Positions 24,941-37,835 are shown, counted from the first letter of the stretch. The stretch is 64,000 bases of DNA from Sipunculus nudus (GCA_026874595.1 CM049316.1:49974695-50038694), one strand, 5' to 3'. Made by a program: numbers and translations. The notes: generated from the letters alone by a model not told the origin.

Positions 24941-26300
24941 CAAGGCCTACAGGCCTAATGCGAACCTGTGCAATGGGATTACACCAGGTATAATGCTTCA
25001 ATGCTGGACCACTACTTTTCAAGAACATGTGTAACATGTATATGAACAATGCAAGTACTAAACACTTTGAACAAGAAACAATCATCCTTGTGACTTTGGG
25101 TAAGGCCCAGTAGGTTGCTGTTGAGTTATCGCGCGCGAAAGAAAAACAGTGATCAGGCTGTGCAGCCATATTAGAATTCCGACAGGTCTGTAATTCAATA
25201 GGTCTGGAGCCCTCATAGGTACCAATCATCCCTATGAATTTGGGAAAGCTGCAATATGTTGTTGTTGAGTTATTGCGTGCGAAATAAAATCAGCGATTGG
25301 GCTGTTGCGGCCATATTGGAATTCTGACATGTCTGTAATCCTATGGGTCTGGAGCCCTCATAGGTACCAATCATCCCTGTGAATTTGGCAGTATGTTGTT
25401 GTTGAGTTATCGTGCACGAAAAAATTGTCAAGGACGGAAGGACGGACTGACACAGTGATCCCTGTAAATTTGGGAAAGCTGCAGTATGTTGTTGTTGAGT
25501 TATTGCATGCGAAATAAAATCAGCAATCGGGCTGTGGCGACCATATTGGAATTCTGACGGGTCTGTAATTCAATATGTCTGGAGCCCTCATAGGTAAAAA
25601 TCATCCCTGTAAATTTAGGAAAGCTGGATTAGGTTGTCGTTGAGTTATCACTTGTGAAAAAAGTGTCACTGACGGAAGGACGGAAGGTCACTGAACTGAG
25701 ACCATTTGAACAAACTTCAGAAAGCACTACCCTAGGATCATTTCTGTGCGATATTAAACAATCTGGCCATATGGTTTCAGAGCGGAAGTTTTTTGTAGCC
25801 CTCAGTATGATACAGGCACTGATGACCAAGTACAAAAAAGGCGGATGCAGGTGGCGCCACCAATACCTCAATTTCAGATAGACCAACATTGGCATAAAAT
25901 TTGGTGATGATAGCGCCAGCTGTTTCTGAGATTGTAATTTTAGTATGCACTTTTGGACAGATGACTTGGTTCAACTACCTGTAACTTGGCCAAAAATCAA
26001 CGAACTTATACCATTCAAACAAACTTGAGAGAGAGTGTTCAAGGAATCATTTCCGTGAAATATTTGACAATTTGGCTAAACAGTTTCGGAGAAAAAGATC
26101 TTTAAAGCTTTTTCCCTATAAAATCTATGAAAACCCAGTTAGCCAAAAAATAAGCAAAATCCGATAGTTTTTTAAATGACTAATTTTTTGCATAAAATTT
26201 TGTGATGCTTACTCTTGCCGTTTTCAAGATAGTATGGGTTAACGTACAGACGACTGACGATTGACGACGCCACACCATCGCATAAGGTCACAAGTTCCCT
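24941..26300 (-). mobile_element. Lineage II element with head and tail
   Basis: The head CAAGGCCTACAGGCCT with GCGAACCTGTGC is at 24941; the tail 'catcgcataaggtcacaagt', then TCCCT, ends near 26300. The body has about three and a half tandem units of roughly 150 bp (gttgttgttgagttatcg, tgcgaaa, 'ggccatattggaattctgac') at 25080-25685, then standard lineage II body with GGTGGCGCCACC at 25850-25861. This is the only copy here with both lineage II ends. Confidence 0.65.
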
Positions 26301-27478
26301 AAAAAGGGAAGGTAGGTGGCGCCAAATTTAAGGCCAATTCTCTGAACAATTCTGGAGATATGAGCAATTTTCACCGAAAGCACATGTACAGATGGAGACC
26401 ATGGCAAAAGGATTGCAGATGGCACCACCAGTCTTATATACAAGATGGAGGAGTCCAAGATCTATGGATATGCACAATTTCAGGCAAATAGGCCAAATCA
26501 CTCCTAAGAAAAGGGCATTAATTTATTCTACAAAAGCAGGAAGGTATGTGGCGCCACCTGATTGGTTTTCATGAAAACTTTCAAAGTTGGATGGACATGC
26601 CAAATTTCAGACAAATACCTTGAACCACTCCGGAGTTATGAGCAATTTTCACCAAAAGCACATATGTACAGATGGACACCACAGCAAATGACTGCAGATG
26701 GCACCACCAGTCTTGAACACAAGATGGAGGTATCCAAGATCAATGTACATGCACAATTTCAGCCCAATCTGTCCATAAGTTTTAGACCCTTAATGATCAC
26801 AATACTGTCATGTGGCAATGATTGGGTATTAAAAGGCACGAAAACAAGAAAGATAGATGGCGCCACCTGTCTTCTGCAAAAAACAAAGCTATCCAAGATC
26901 TTTGGTCAATTTGATTTTGGACCAATCCATACATCCCTTATTGAGATATAATTTATGATTTTGTGTGATTTTCACCATATATCACAATATTCAAGGTCAA
27001 GGCCACTCTCATAGGAAAGGTCATGACCCCAATTTAAATAAATATCATCCCATAACCCATGTCTATGTAAATGCATAATATGAAAGAAATCTGTCCATTA
27101 GTTTTTGACTTATAATGCTCACAGTATTGTTAAGGGGGAATGAAGGGGGTATTAAACGACATGAAAACAAGAAAAGGATAAGAGGTGGCGCCACCAGTTT
27201 CCGGTAAATGACAACACTATCCAAGTTCTTTGGTCAAGTTGATTTTTGGATCAATCCATGCAAGATTTCTTGAGATATTTAAGAATTTGTGTGTGATTTT
27301 CCCCCATGATGGACCTATTCAAGGTCAAGGTCACTCTCCTAGTGAAGGTCATGACCCCATTTTGGATAGGCTTCGTCCTCTCACCCATATCTATGCACAT
27401 GTCAAGTTTGGTACAGATTCATGAAATATTTTTTGAGTTATCACGTCCATACATAATCTCTGCGGCGGCGGCGGGGCA
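26301..27478. repeat. Lineage IV repeat with palindrome-marked units
   Basis: Units of about 130-160 bp begin with GGTGGCGCCACC or variants (near 26308, 26547, 26854 and exactly at 27184). Later units carry 'ttcaaggtcaaggccactct' half-site motifs. It ends in a CGG-rich stretch at 27460-27475, as does the related copy at 34201-34910. Confidence 0.55.
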
Positions 27479-28260
27479 ACCGTGCTTAAAGGCCTACTTC
27501 CACCCTCAGGGTGTTTTTGCATATATGAAAGGTATGAACCTTCAAATAGAATTGATGTAAAAATTACTGACATTGGGGAGCTACTATCCGTGATAGGAAC
27601 GAATACACATGTGAACAGAGTCCTGGGAGCCCCCTGAAAAAGTTGAGACAGCCCTTGGGACGTGTGTGACGTCACAACCAGAACCCCGGTTGCGCGTCCA
27701 CGTGGTTTCAGCAAGGCCGACGGGTCGATCTGATCAAGCGAGGCGGAGGAATCATCGTAAGATGACAATGTCTGAGACACGTTAAAGGAGAATAAAGCGG
27801 CGAATTTAGATCTGTAAATTTATGGCAACTTCGACATTAACCCTCGTGTAATTTTGGGCCATGTATACGTTGTTAGAAACAGAAGTCGGCGACAGACAGC
27901 GGCCGCTGCAAGCCAACACGCCAACAGGTTTGATTCCTGTGACAGGCTGTACAAAATCGAGGATGGAGTCTGTGGGAATTTTAAAGGATATTCTCAATCT
28001 GGTGATTATTATCAAAATAACAAGATTATTCAGTAATATAATATTTAGAGCAAGAAAATGTAGAGTAGTACAAGATGCCGATGGTGATTCTTGACTTGGT
28101 CGAGTTTGTTCAATATCGCTCGCGACGCTTTGCAACAAAGTTTCTTGTTGTGATAACATTAACTGTTACAATGTTGACTGGTGCCGTGGTGGTTCTGCAA
28201 AAATCAGCTGATAAGCAACTTGGTTTTGTCGTATGAATAAAGTGCTGGTCTTTCTTTTTA
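27479..28260. other. GC-richer block of unknown nature
   Basis: Base composition and CpG content differ from the neighbouring intron. It contains a perfect palindrome TGTGACGTCACA at 27665-27676 (a full cAMP-response-element core) and a CACGTG nearby. Short open frames occur on both strands, none recognised. It appears inserted at the CGG end of the lineage IV repeat. It could be a transposon fragment or a CpG-rich regulatory segment. Confidence 0.35.
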
Positions 28261-28585
28261 TCATAATTTTTACATACATGCTTCATAATAAGAAATGCAA
28301 AATTGTTGTTTTGACATTGATAAGCGCTTTTTTTGTTTAGCAGTAGTATAACTATATATACTTTTCGTAAAGCAAGTTTTTACTTGGCAGGCCTAACCTC
28401 ATAAATACTTGTAACCTTATAGTACCACACACAGGGCTAGTCTTAAATGAAGCTGTAAACGTACCACAACCATCCCGATGGATGGTGGTACTAATTTTAA
28501 ATACCCCCCCCCCCCCCCCCCGGCCCGACATCATTGAAATGATACATACATTTATTTATATAATTTACACTCTTTCCTTTTATAA

Positions 28586-28666
<81 letters not shown>

Positions 28667-28755
28667 GAGAGATTTAAAGAATTTGAAATATATAATACAA
28701 ATCATGAAATTCACATTTTTAAATGAATTATGAAAGAGTCATGTTTATTATAAAA
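28261..28755. other. Intron with C run and microsatellites
   Basis: A run of about 18 C lies near 28504-28521, and the TA/GA microsatellites near 28590-28672. No gene is seen. Confidence 0.6.
28590..28672. repeat. Compound microsatellite (TA)n(GA)n
   Basis: About 16 TA dinucleotides are followed by about 25 GA dinucleotides with a single C interruption. Confidence 0.95.
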
Positions 28756-31700
28756 CAAGGGACCTATGGGTCATGACGCTCAGCTGTTATATATGATAAA
28801 AAAATATTATTTAGAAATGAGGTACATGCTGGTTTTGTGTGGTAATAAATATAAGCTGTATTATGAGTTGTTGTTGTTTAGCTTATGTATGATTTTGATA
28901 GTTCCTTTGGAGACAGGGAAGAGCACTGATTTCATTTATTTTATTAACAAATGGAGTACTATTGTCACACAGATTTTGACTTGGCCAAATAAGTTATAGG
29001 CAGAACATATAATATGAGTTGAACTATTTAGTAAAAAAAAATACAAATATTGTCCCAAATATAAATTTTATTAAAAACTAGAATACGGGTAGTCGACAAG
29101 CGACTACGTGTATCCGCCTAAATCAGAGTGGAACGGGTGAAGTGAGGCATGGATAAAGTGGCAAGGGGAAATAGAGTGTTGCATATTAGCACGGATGTCT
29201 GCAGCCAAATTGTGTATGAAGGTTGCCCCCCTACCACAAAATCCAGAAAGCCATCCCAGTTGTATACATATGCAAAATTTAAGGCAGATAAGTCAAACCA
29301 CTACATGTATATGAGTGATTTTAGCCCGTGGCAGACAATCAGATGGACGCTGAGCAAAAATGGTTGCAGGTGACGGCACCAGTTTTGCGTATGATAAGAA
29401 GCTATGTGAGAACTATACACATGCAAAACTTTTGCCGAATCAGTCAAACGGTTAGCAAGATATGAGCTTGGATTTCTGCTGCATAAACTAGAATGCAGGT
29501 GGCTCCACCTGTCATAAAATCAAGAGAGCTGTCGGGGATGTATAAACCTGCAAACTTTTTGCCAGATATGTCAAACCACTGCCAAGATATGAGTGATTTT
29601 ATCCCATGGCAGACAAACAGACAGGAGCTGTGCAAAAATGGCTGCAGGTGGCGCCACAAGTTTTGCGTATGTTATAAAGCTCTCCAAGGGCTACATTTGT
29701 GCAAAAAATTTTTCCTGATCGGTCAAAAGGTTCCTGAGATATGAGCTTGGATGTCTGCAGAGTAAATGTGAATGTAGGTGGCGCCACCTGTCATAAAATC
29801 AGAAAAGCTATCCAGAATGTAAACACATGCCAAATTTCAGGTGAATTAGTCAAGTCACTGCAGAGATATGAGTGATTTTAACCCAAGGCAGACAAACAAA
29901 TGGACACTGTGCAAACATGGTTGCAGGTGGCGCCGCCATTTTTTGTGTATGTTATAAAGCTCTCCAAGGGCTACATTTGTGCGAAAAAATTTTCATGATC
30001 GGTCAAACGGTTCCCGAGATATGAGCTTGGATGTCTGCAGCTTAAACGTGAATGTAGGTGGCGCCACCTGTCACAAAATCAGAAAAGCCATCCAGGATGT
30101 ATACGCATGCCAAATTTCAGGTGAATTAGTCAAGTCACTGCAGAGATATGAGTGATTTTAACCCAAGGCAGACGAACAGATGGACACTGTGCAAACATGG
30201 TTGCAGGTGGCGCCACCATTTTTTGTGTATGTTATAAAGCTCTCCAAGGGCTACATTTGTGCGAAAAAATTTTCCTGATCCGTCAAACGGTTCCCGAGAT
30301 ATGTGGGTTTATGTGTGGAAACAGACGCACAAACGGATGCAGAGCGCAGAGGAAAGGTCAGAGGTCAAAACAAAATCGGGGCGCAGCAGTTCACATGTGA
30401 CCCAAACATAATCCCGGGTTTCGTAAAATTCCGCCCAGTGGTTACAGAGGAGTTCTCCGGAAACCTACGCGGCAGCGGCGGCGGCGGCGTGCAGCTGAAA
30501 ACATAGTATCCGCAAAACTCTGTTTTGGCGGATACAATAATAAGAGAATCATATGATTTTGTAAAATGAAATATAACTGAAATGATTATTAAAATAATAT
30601 TAAAGAATATATTCATGAATGCATTCATGATTACATTTTGAAAGTATTTGCACGAGTATTCATATACTTTCATTTTTACCTGAATTCCCATTCTTTATGC
30701 AAGAAATTTTATAATGGAGTACATAATCATATTCGTATTTAAATACAATTACAAAGTATTCGCACCATGTCTGGTATTTATTCAGTTTTCACCAAACAAT
30801 GATGTTGAGAATCCAGAATATACAAAATTCACACATTTTAATAATGATCATAAGTACCTGGTTTTATGGCTTTTATTTATATTAAAAATAACTGTAAAAA
30901 ATTCATTTTGGACTAATTTCACATCAATGTACACACTAGACACAGTAGGAATCTAGATTAATATTATCAACTGCATCTTTGTCTATCATTAATTTCCTTC
31001 ATATGATTGCTAATGATTAGTAATGAATAATATGATTTACTTCATCATTAAAATTGAACTGAAAAATGCCATAGGTGACTGCATGGTGTTATTTGGAATA
31101 CGTGACATTCTACCCATCCATACAAGATTCTTATATCATCAGTAACTGCAAGTTAATTTCCTGTTATTATAAACTAAAAAATTCCTTTTATTATTTTTCT
31201 TTAATTTGTTATTAAAAACCAATAAAAAATTATTAATTTATTGTTTATTGTTATGTTGTTGGTTAAAACTACTAGATGAGTTGGGTTGGACACCTGGATC
31301 AACTGTGGCTGGCCATAAGCTGCCTGGATTCCATGTATGCCTTGCCTCAAGCATGCATAATACAGGTGATTCAAGAGGGGCTGGAGAGAGCCAAAGTCTG
31401 ACAGGGTCTCATAAAAAAAACATTAATAAAAGCTAAAATTTTTGGCCAATTTCTTTCAGCTTTCTAAGCTGAAATCCTTATGTGTGCATGATATGAAAAT
31501 TATATCAACAGTGCTCACGGGAAACAAACGTGCCATGGTCACAGTTGGGCAAAATTTAAGGTACTAATTTTATATTTATACTAATAACTTATGAAATTTG
31601 AAAAATTCAGAAATAATTTTGAGTATTCAATTGAATCTTGATTAAATAATGTTACATCCCTGACAAAAAAATCTCTAGCTTCAGCAATGCCCTTGTTAGG

Positions 31701-32086
31701 GGAGTAAATTTATTTCTTGATTTTTTACAAAGTGCATTATGTTTGGGCCCATAACTTAAAACAATTACGCAATACTGACATCATTCTGGCATGTGCAAAG
31801 AGATTGAAAAATATGAATATTATTTATGATTAAAGTCAGATCAGTGGTTTTGATATTTGGCAGTCTTGAAGTGTAACAATGGGTTTTTAATGGAAAAATG
31901 AAGTTTTTCATTAATATCTCGAAGGTATTAAGTCCTAGTGACCAAATTCTTGGCATGGTAGGGGATTTTGGAGACATCTAACTGTATGCCGAATTTAAGA
32001 AACTTAGAGCTGAAGCTGGGGAGCTGAGCTCTTGCAAACTGCATAACACTAGCTTGATGTAAACAATATGTTACATGGTGCTTGAG
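28756..32086 (-). mobile_element. Lineage I element, body type B, copy 3, split by lineage III
   Basis: The head is at 28756. The body is interrupted at 29078-30537 and resumes with 'taataagagaatcatatgat'. The tail is missing: the element stops at 'ttacatggtgcttga' and H-type sequence starts immediately. In its palindrome region (near 30605) one arm has mutated. Confidence 0.75.
29078..30537 (-). mobile_element. Lineage III Helentron-like element, copy 1
   Basis: This is 1,460 bp inserted in type B sequence. On the minus strand it starts TTGTATCCGCC, folding into a terminal hairpin with a second GCGGATAC. It ends GGCGGATACAC, then hairpin GTAGTCG-loop-CGACTAC, then CCGTATTCTAG. The flanking host is continuous in other type B copies, giving insertion between A and T with no required duplication. 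The core alternates two related units of about 130 and 150 bp, starting at GGTGGCGCCACC (29777, 30057, 30206 and variants). Confidence 0.8.
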
Positions 32087-33450
32087 TCACTGTGCTCAGC
32101 TGACGTTAACCTTGAAGGTAAAAATCTAAAATAATATCAAATGGAGATAAAGTGTAAGAGGAAGAGGTAATAAAGGCCATGGTTGGTTTATATGATTGGT
32201 TTGTATTGATGAGCAAGAAATTGTTGCAAATAATATTTTGTGACCTGACCATGTGTTTCCTAATGTTGAAACTGAAGCATGTGAGCAGTTTGTGAACAAA
32301 TGATCTGTACTATTACCATGATCATTAGTTGGCTTTTTGATTAACTGTTGACTTTTCAGTAGTTTACACATTTGTTCAATCGAATCTTTTTTTTTGTATA
32401 ATATATATTATTTAATATATGTTTTTTTTATGAAATGTATACAGTTGAAATATAACTAATTAACAACATAAAACATGGCAAACAAAGCCTATCTCAAATT
32501 CTGCTGATGCAGGAAAATAATGAACAAATGTTTGTAATAAATCCTCATTTTTTTATCACATTAATTTTTTTTTTAATTTCAGTTTATATTTCTATACATT
32601 TTCAATATAACATATATATCTGAATATAAAAGTTGATTCATAATTCTCAATTGCATCATCATAAATCCAATCTTGTCAGATAACACCATATCATGCATAC
32701 AAATGTTTATTTTTTACCACAAAAATATATCTTTTAAATCTGCAAAACAATAAATATCTAAAAAAATACTTGATTTAGACTTCTCAATTTTTAATTGTGT
32801 CTTTATTTATCCATAATGTGCTTCATATTTTATCATAATTTAAGCACACTGATGGGTTCCATTATGATTGATAAAATCATTTAAAAGAAAAATGATACTT
32901 TAAAAATGCTACATTACACAACATTGCATCTTCTGGATTACACCTTGAATTACTTTTTCAAGGAAAGTTTTTGCATATCAGAGTGGAAACAGCATTACAA
33001 TTAAGGAGATACAGTGAACACTCGGTGGGTTGGGTTGGGGTGGGGGGGGGGGGGGGGTTGGGGTGGGGGGTTGATTGGGGTGGTGATATGAGAATAACTG
33101 TACACCTGTCACAGCAGGGGATCTCCCCCAGTGACTGTAACAAATCAGAAACCCTGGCATTGCTGACTTCCAGTGACCTGGAGTGGGACCCTGCATCTGT
33201 AATCTGTAATCAAAGCAAATGACTACAATAGAGCCTCAAGAAAAAAATCAATAACTAGCTTAATTTTCAAGCTTTTACTTCCAAATTTCAGATTTAAACA
33301 AATTAAATATTTATGTTTACATGCTGTGAAAATTAAATCAATGGTACTTACAGAAAAAAACGTGCCATGGTCAAAGTTGGGCAAAATTTAAGGTACTGAT
33401 TTTATTTTTATGCAATTACTTAAAAAAATTTACAAAATTCAGATCTAATT
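32087..33450 (-). repeat. Lineage I element, body type H, copy 3
   Basis: It lacks the first bases of the head (starts at 'gtcactgtgctcagctgacg') and breaks off at 33450 before the tail. The G run region at 33030-33070 is interrupted by T residues, unlike the long pure run at 21175. Confidence 0.7.
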
Positions 33451-34200
33451 TTTTTCATATTATTTGGGCACAGAATTAAAATATGCTGAAATGCATGGTG
33501 CAATTTTTTAAATTGTTAATTTTCTGATATTTCAAAAGATTTGAAATATTAAAATGAATTATTTTGATTATTGTCAACAATAAGGAGTAACAGTTTTTAA
33601 CGTGGGTTTATTTTTTTTTTAAGAATCCTATTAATTGTTTCTCCAATGTTAATGCCTTTGCTGAGGCACCATGCACCGAGCTTAACATGACCCCTTCGGT
33701 CATATGTGTCTTGAAACTTGTAAAAAAGTCCCAAAATAAAAAATAAAGTTTTTATCATTTACAAGCGTTCAAACACATTTAATAATAAATTAATTGATTT
33801 ATCAGTTTGATATTATTAAACTTATACGATCAACAAGCAGCTATATGTTGGTTGTCATATAACATGTCCCTTGAAATCCTGATCCGGCGTCTGTGCAGAC
33901 TGCGTGGTGCCAGCTCCCAACGTGTCAAGGCCGAGTCGGGGAATAACAGTTGCAAAGTTGAAGACTAAGAGATACAGGAGTCGTAAAGATGAATAGCAGC
34001 ATCATTTCCTAGTTAGCAGTCTACGCATGTAAGAGATATAGAGTGGCAACAAAGGTGTCTAAATGTCAGGAAAAGTCCGTCCGCACCCTCATGTCAGTTG
34101 CCAAACCTGGGGAATCCCCTTCCCAGATCATGCCCGGCCGGGTCCAGTTCGGCCTCTTCTGTAAAGGAAATCCTGTCCATTTGGCCCGAACATGTGGCTT
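33451..34200 (+). pseudogene. AT-rich intron, then possible decayed retroelement gag fragment
   Basis: Positions 33451-33850 show nothing recognised. Positions 33860-34200 are GC-richer. In one plus frame the stretch near 34140-34200 reads FCKGNPVHLARTC, which resembles a BEL/Pao-type zinc knuckle with a small insertion. Frames upstream are broken by several stops. There are no LTRs or pol sequence. This is a weak call from one motif. Confidence 0.22.
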
Positions 34201-34910
34201 ATACACTTGTTAAAATATTATTAAGCTCACACTATCACCCTAGTCACGTTTGAAATCCATATGGCTATCAACACTGAAGATATCATAAGAGGTGTGTGAT
34301 TTTCACCAAATATGGACACATTAAAGGTCAAGGCCACTCTCATGGTAAAGGTCATGACTCAAATGTAAACAGACCTCATCCCATAGCCCATCTCTCTACA
34401 TGTGCATAATATGAAAGAAATCTGTCCATTAGTTTTTGACTTATAATGCTTACAGTACTGTCAAGTGGCAATTATGGGGGTATTAAAAGGCGTAAAAACA
34501 AGAAAAGGATAATAGGTGGCGCCACCAGTGTCCGGTATATCACAAGGCTATCCAAGATCTTGGGTCACCTTAATATTTAGACCAGTCCATGCAAGCTTAC
34601 TTGAGATATTTAAGAATAATGGACCTATTCAAGATCAAGGTCATTCTCCTAGCATAGGTCATGACCCCATTTTATAATGGACTACATATTCATATTTGTA
34701 TTTAAATACAATTGCAAATTATTTGCACCATGTCGGGTATTTATTCAGTTTTCACCCCATTTTGAATAGACTTCGTCCCCTTACCTATATCTATACAAAT
34801 GTAAAGTTTGAAAATATTTTTTGAGTTATCCCACTCACAAGGTTTTTCTGCGGCGGCGGCGGGACCGTCGTGAAACCATAGTATCCCGACTTTGTCTGGG
34901 GATACAATGA
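34201..34910. repeat. Lineage IV repeat, copy 2
   Basis: It is similar to 27000-27478, with GGTGGCGCCACC at 34515-34526 and a CGG-rich stretch near 34850. It ends with an imperfect hairpin, GTATCCC and GGGGATAC at about 34881-34908, comparable to the lineage III hairpin terminus. Positions 34670-34755 contain an inserted scrap of type B. Confidence 0.5.
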
Positions 34911-35323
34911 TGGTCTGAGGCAAAATGTATGGTTGTTGAGCTATCAGGAACTAATCCCACAGCTTGCTCGATACCTGTCAGTCTCAAAAGGAATACCACA
35001 CAGGCCACATTTAAGATCAAATTATAGCAAAAGATTAAGGAAATCCATGTAAGATTTATTGTGAAACGGATGCTTCCATATTAATTTTTATTCAATACAA
35101 GCCAACTGTACTGAGCTTTCATAAATGATGGTCAAATTTCTTAAGAAATCTTTGACCCAATGCAAGATAACATTAAAACATCCCACTGTATTCACTTTAA
35201 TAGTTCTTGAGATAATATGTTCTAAAGGAATTTAAAGATGGCTTCCTGGTGGCCATATTGGATTTCTGACAGGTCAGAAAATGAACAACAAACATCCTCT
35301 AAAAGGGACCAATCATCATAAAA
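34911..35323. other. Intron without recognised features
   Basis: I recognise no gene or repeat family. Positions 35240-35280 (ggccatattggatttctgac) resemble a lineage II 150-bp unit. Confidence 0.4.
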
Positions 35324-35894
35324 CAAGGGACCTATGGGTCACGGCGCTCAGCTGTTATATATGATAAAAAAATATGATTCTAATTTTGGGTATACAATTT
35401 AATTTTGATTAATTAAAGTTATATTACTGGAAAAAAAGTCCATAGTTTTAACATGTTTTGTGTTAAGTGATCAAATATCTTTCCTGATTTTTTACAAAAA
35501 GCATTATGTTTGGGCCCATAACTTTTTAAATTATATAATACAGACATAGTTTCTGACATGTACATAGGAACTATATAGAGGAATATTTATGGTAAATATG
35601 AGGAAAAACAGATCAGTGGTTTTGATATTAGGCAGTCCTGAAGTGTGAAAATAGGTTTTTAATAAAAAATTAAGGTTTTTCCTTAATTTCTCAAAGACCC
35701 AGTTTTCGGCTTGGTAGGAGATCTTGGGGACATCTAACATTATGCCGAATTTTGGATTCCTAGGTCTTACGGTTTCAAAACGTGCCACATCTACGGACGG
35801 ACGGACGGATGGACAGACGGACGGACGGACAAACGGACGGACAACGGACAATGGACCACGACTATAGCTCAGATGACTTATAGTCAGCTGAGCT
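35324..35894 (-). mobile_element. Internally deleted lineage I element (about 570 bp)
   Basis: About 55 bp of type B head is joined to 515 bp of tail-side body with a long ACGG-rich stretch (35796-35845) and an intact hairpin at 35894. It is a second MITE-like deletion derivative with a breakpoint different from that at 1938-2232. Confidence 0.65.
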
Positions 35895-36630
35895 AAAAAT
35901 CACAGAAACTGCCCTGGCAAAAGGATTTCTAAAATGGCTACCTGGCAGACATAATGGTTTTCTGACAAGTCTGACATTTGATATCACACATCCTCCAATA
36001 AGACACTAAACTTGTAGCAATTGCTTCAAAGAATGTAACAGTTATGAATGTCCAAAACAATTCAAAAGGCATGATCAGGTTGGAGAGCTCTCATATTAGA
36101 TTTATGAATATGCAAATGTAAAAAGTGCAATTCCAATTTGTTTGAATTATCAGCTTGCTATTTAATGGGGTCAGCAGGGTAGGTAAACTGCAAAACCTAA
36201 CAGAAAAGAAATGCAGAAAGCAACACTAAGAGTCTTGTAATCAAATAAAGCCATCCTAAATCCAGGTAAAGACCCACATATTATCAGAACAAACACTTGC
36301 TGGTATATCTGATGATTTTTATAATAATATTCAGATATCTAGAAAACTAAGTTTATTGCTATGATTCCATGATATAAACTTCAAAATGTTCCCATCATTT
36401 TATAAATCAGTAGCTAAACCTTAACACTTAACTCTCATAGTCTTAATGCCTGGCCAAAGCACTAATGATATATCCTTATCACTCCATGAGCTGATACAAA
36501 AGGGAGTCATATATCACAAGTGTCACTGACAATTATGGGCACATAGTGAGATGTACCAGTTGTGAGTGCCATGGTTATATATACAAGAAAACAAGAAAAA
36601 TAGAGATGGTCTACAAAATAAGTTATTGTG
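35895..36630. other. Intron without recognised features
   Basis: No repeat family, gene or structural element was recognised in this stretch. Confidence 0.4.
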
Positions 36631-37780
36631 AACATCCCTGACCTATGACCTTGGCTTTTTGCCCACATATCAACTGGATTCTTTCTAAATGATGGGTAAC
36701 TACTTACCACTTACATCTGGCCGGGTGTAATTATTTGGCAACCAATGAGTGAATAACATAGACCTGCAACCTTTAACCTCCTGACCAGCTGACCTCAAAA
36801 TCAATTAGTTATTTCTTCATGCAAAAAGACCCATAAATATGAAGTTTGAATCAAATTCAGTGATGCATAGATGTGGCATATGTGAAAGACTGAAGGTTTG
36901 GGTTGAACAGTTTCACTTGAAATATGTTCACAAGCATTTAGAACAATATTGTGACCTTGACCTTTGACCTTTTGAACTCAACATCTATAGGCTTCTTCTT
37001 CTAATGGTAGGCAAGCCATATATGACAGATGGAAAGTATAGATTGAAAAGTTTGCCTTAAAATGACTCCACGCAAGAAGAGGGTGCTGTGAACTTGACCT
37101 TTGACCTCAAAATCAACAGGTCTTTTCCCCTGTTGGCAGAGAAGCGATATCAGTGCTGAAAGGTTTGGAATGAAAGGTCTAGCTTGAAATGTGTCCACAA
37201 CCTTTTCAAAGAAATGGATCCTGTGACCCTGACCTTTGACCTTGTGACCTCAACATCTATAGGATTCTTCTCCCACTTAGTAGGTGAGCTATATGTGAAA
37301 GATCAAAGAATTGGGATGAAAGTTTTGGCTTAATATGCATCCTGAGGCTTTTCAAAGAAGTTGGTTCTGTGACCTTGACCTTTGACCTTGTGACCTCAAA
37401 ATAATTATGGTTCTTCCCCTGTTGGTAGGTGAGCTGTATGTGAAAGATGGAAGGTTTGGGATGAAAATTTTGGCTAAAAGAATTATTTCTGGGGGGGTGC
37501 AAACACACCCCATAACTTCAAGAATATAGGTAGCAGTGACCTAATTTCAGGTTTGCAAGGAGGTCTTTTTAGAACCTCTAAGACTGCATAGGGTTCATGG
37601 CCCTAGCCCCTACGGTTACCATTTGTGCCCTGCTAACGGACGGACGGCCGGCCGGCCGGCCGGCCGGATGGACAGACGGAAGGACGCCGGACAAAGACCC
37701 ATCGCTATAGCCCAGCATGACTGAAAGTCAGCTGAGCTAAAAATATACTATAGTTCAGATGACTTCCAGTCAGCTGAACT
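36631..37780 (-). repeat. Lineage I element with DR1-like array, plus extra tail
   Basis: Array units of about 145 bp contain TGACCTTTGACC (near 36958, 37095, 37233 and 37377) or diverged forms. A type E remnant follows, then a GGCC/ACGG-rich stretch (37637-37685) and the tail at 37738. A further mutated tail (cagctgaact) ends at 37780, 56 bp from the exon at 37836. No head is present. Confidence 0.65.
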
Positions 37781-37835
37781 AAAACTATTAATGAAGAAAT
37801 ATGCCCTTGGGACTTAAATATTATTTGGCACTCAC

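Noticed and set aside
25080-25685. Regularly spaced repeats considered as a CRISPR-like array
   Set aside because: Units of about 150 bp are tandem and homologous throughout, with no unique spacers; the sequence is eukaryotic.
27935-27960. tRNA B-box-like word (GGTTTGATTCC)
   Set aside because: No A box, acceptor stem or anticodon arm could be folded around it.
27806-28159. 117-codon minus-strand open frame in the GC-richer block
   Set aside because: No recognisable motif, overlapping plus-strand frames of similar quality, and no splice or promoter evidence; chance is sufficient.
28482-28733. Open frame across the TA/GA microsatellite with an alternating Arg-Glu run
   Set aside because: It is translation of a simple repeat; there is no domain, splice context or conserved start.
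37637-37685. GGCCGGCC run considered as a special site
   Set aside because: It replaces the ACGG-rich stretch of a lineage I tail and is best explained as microsatellite drift.
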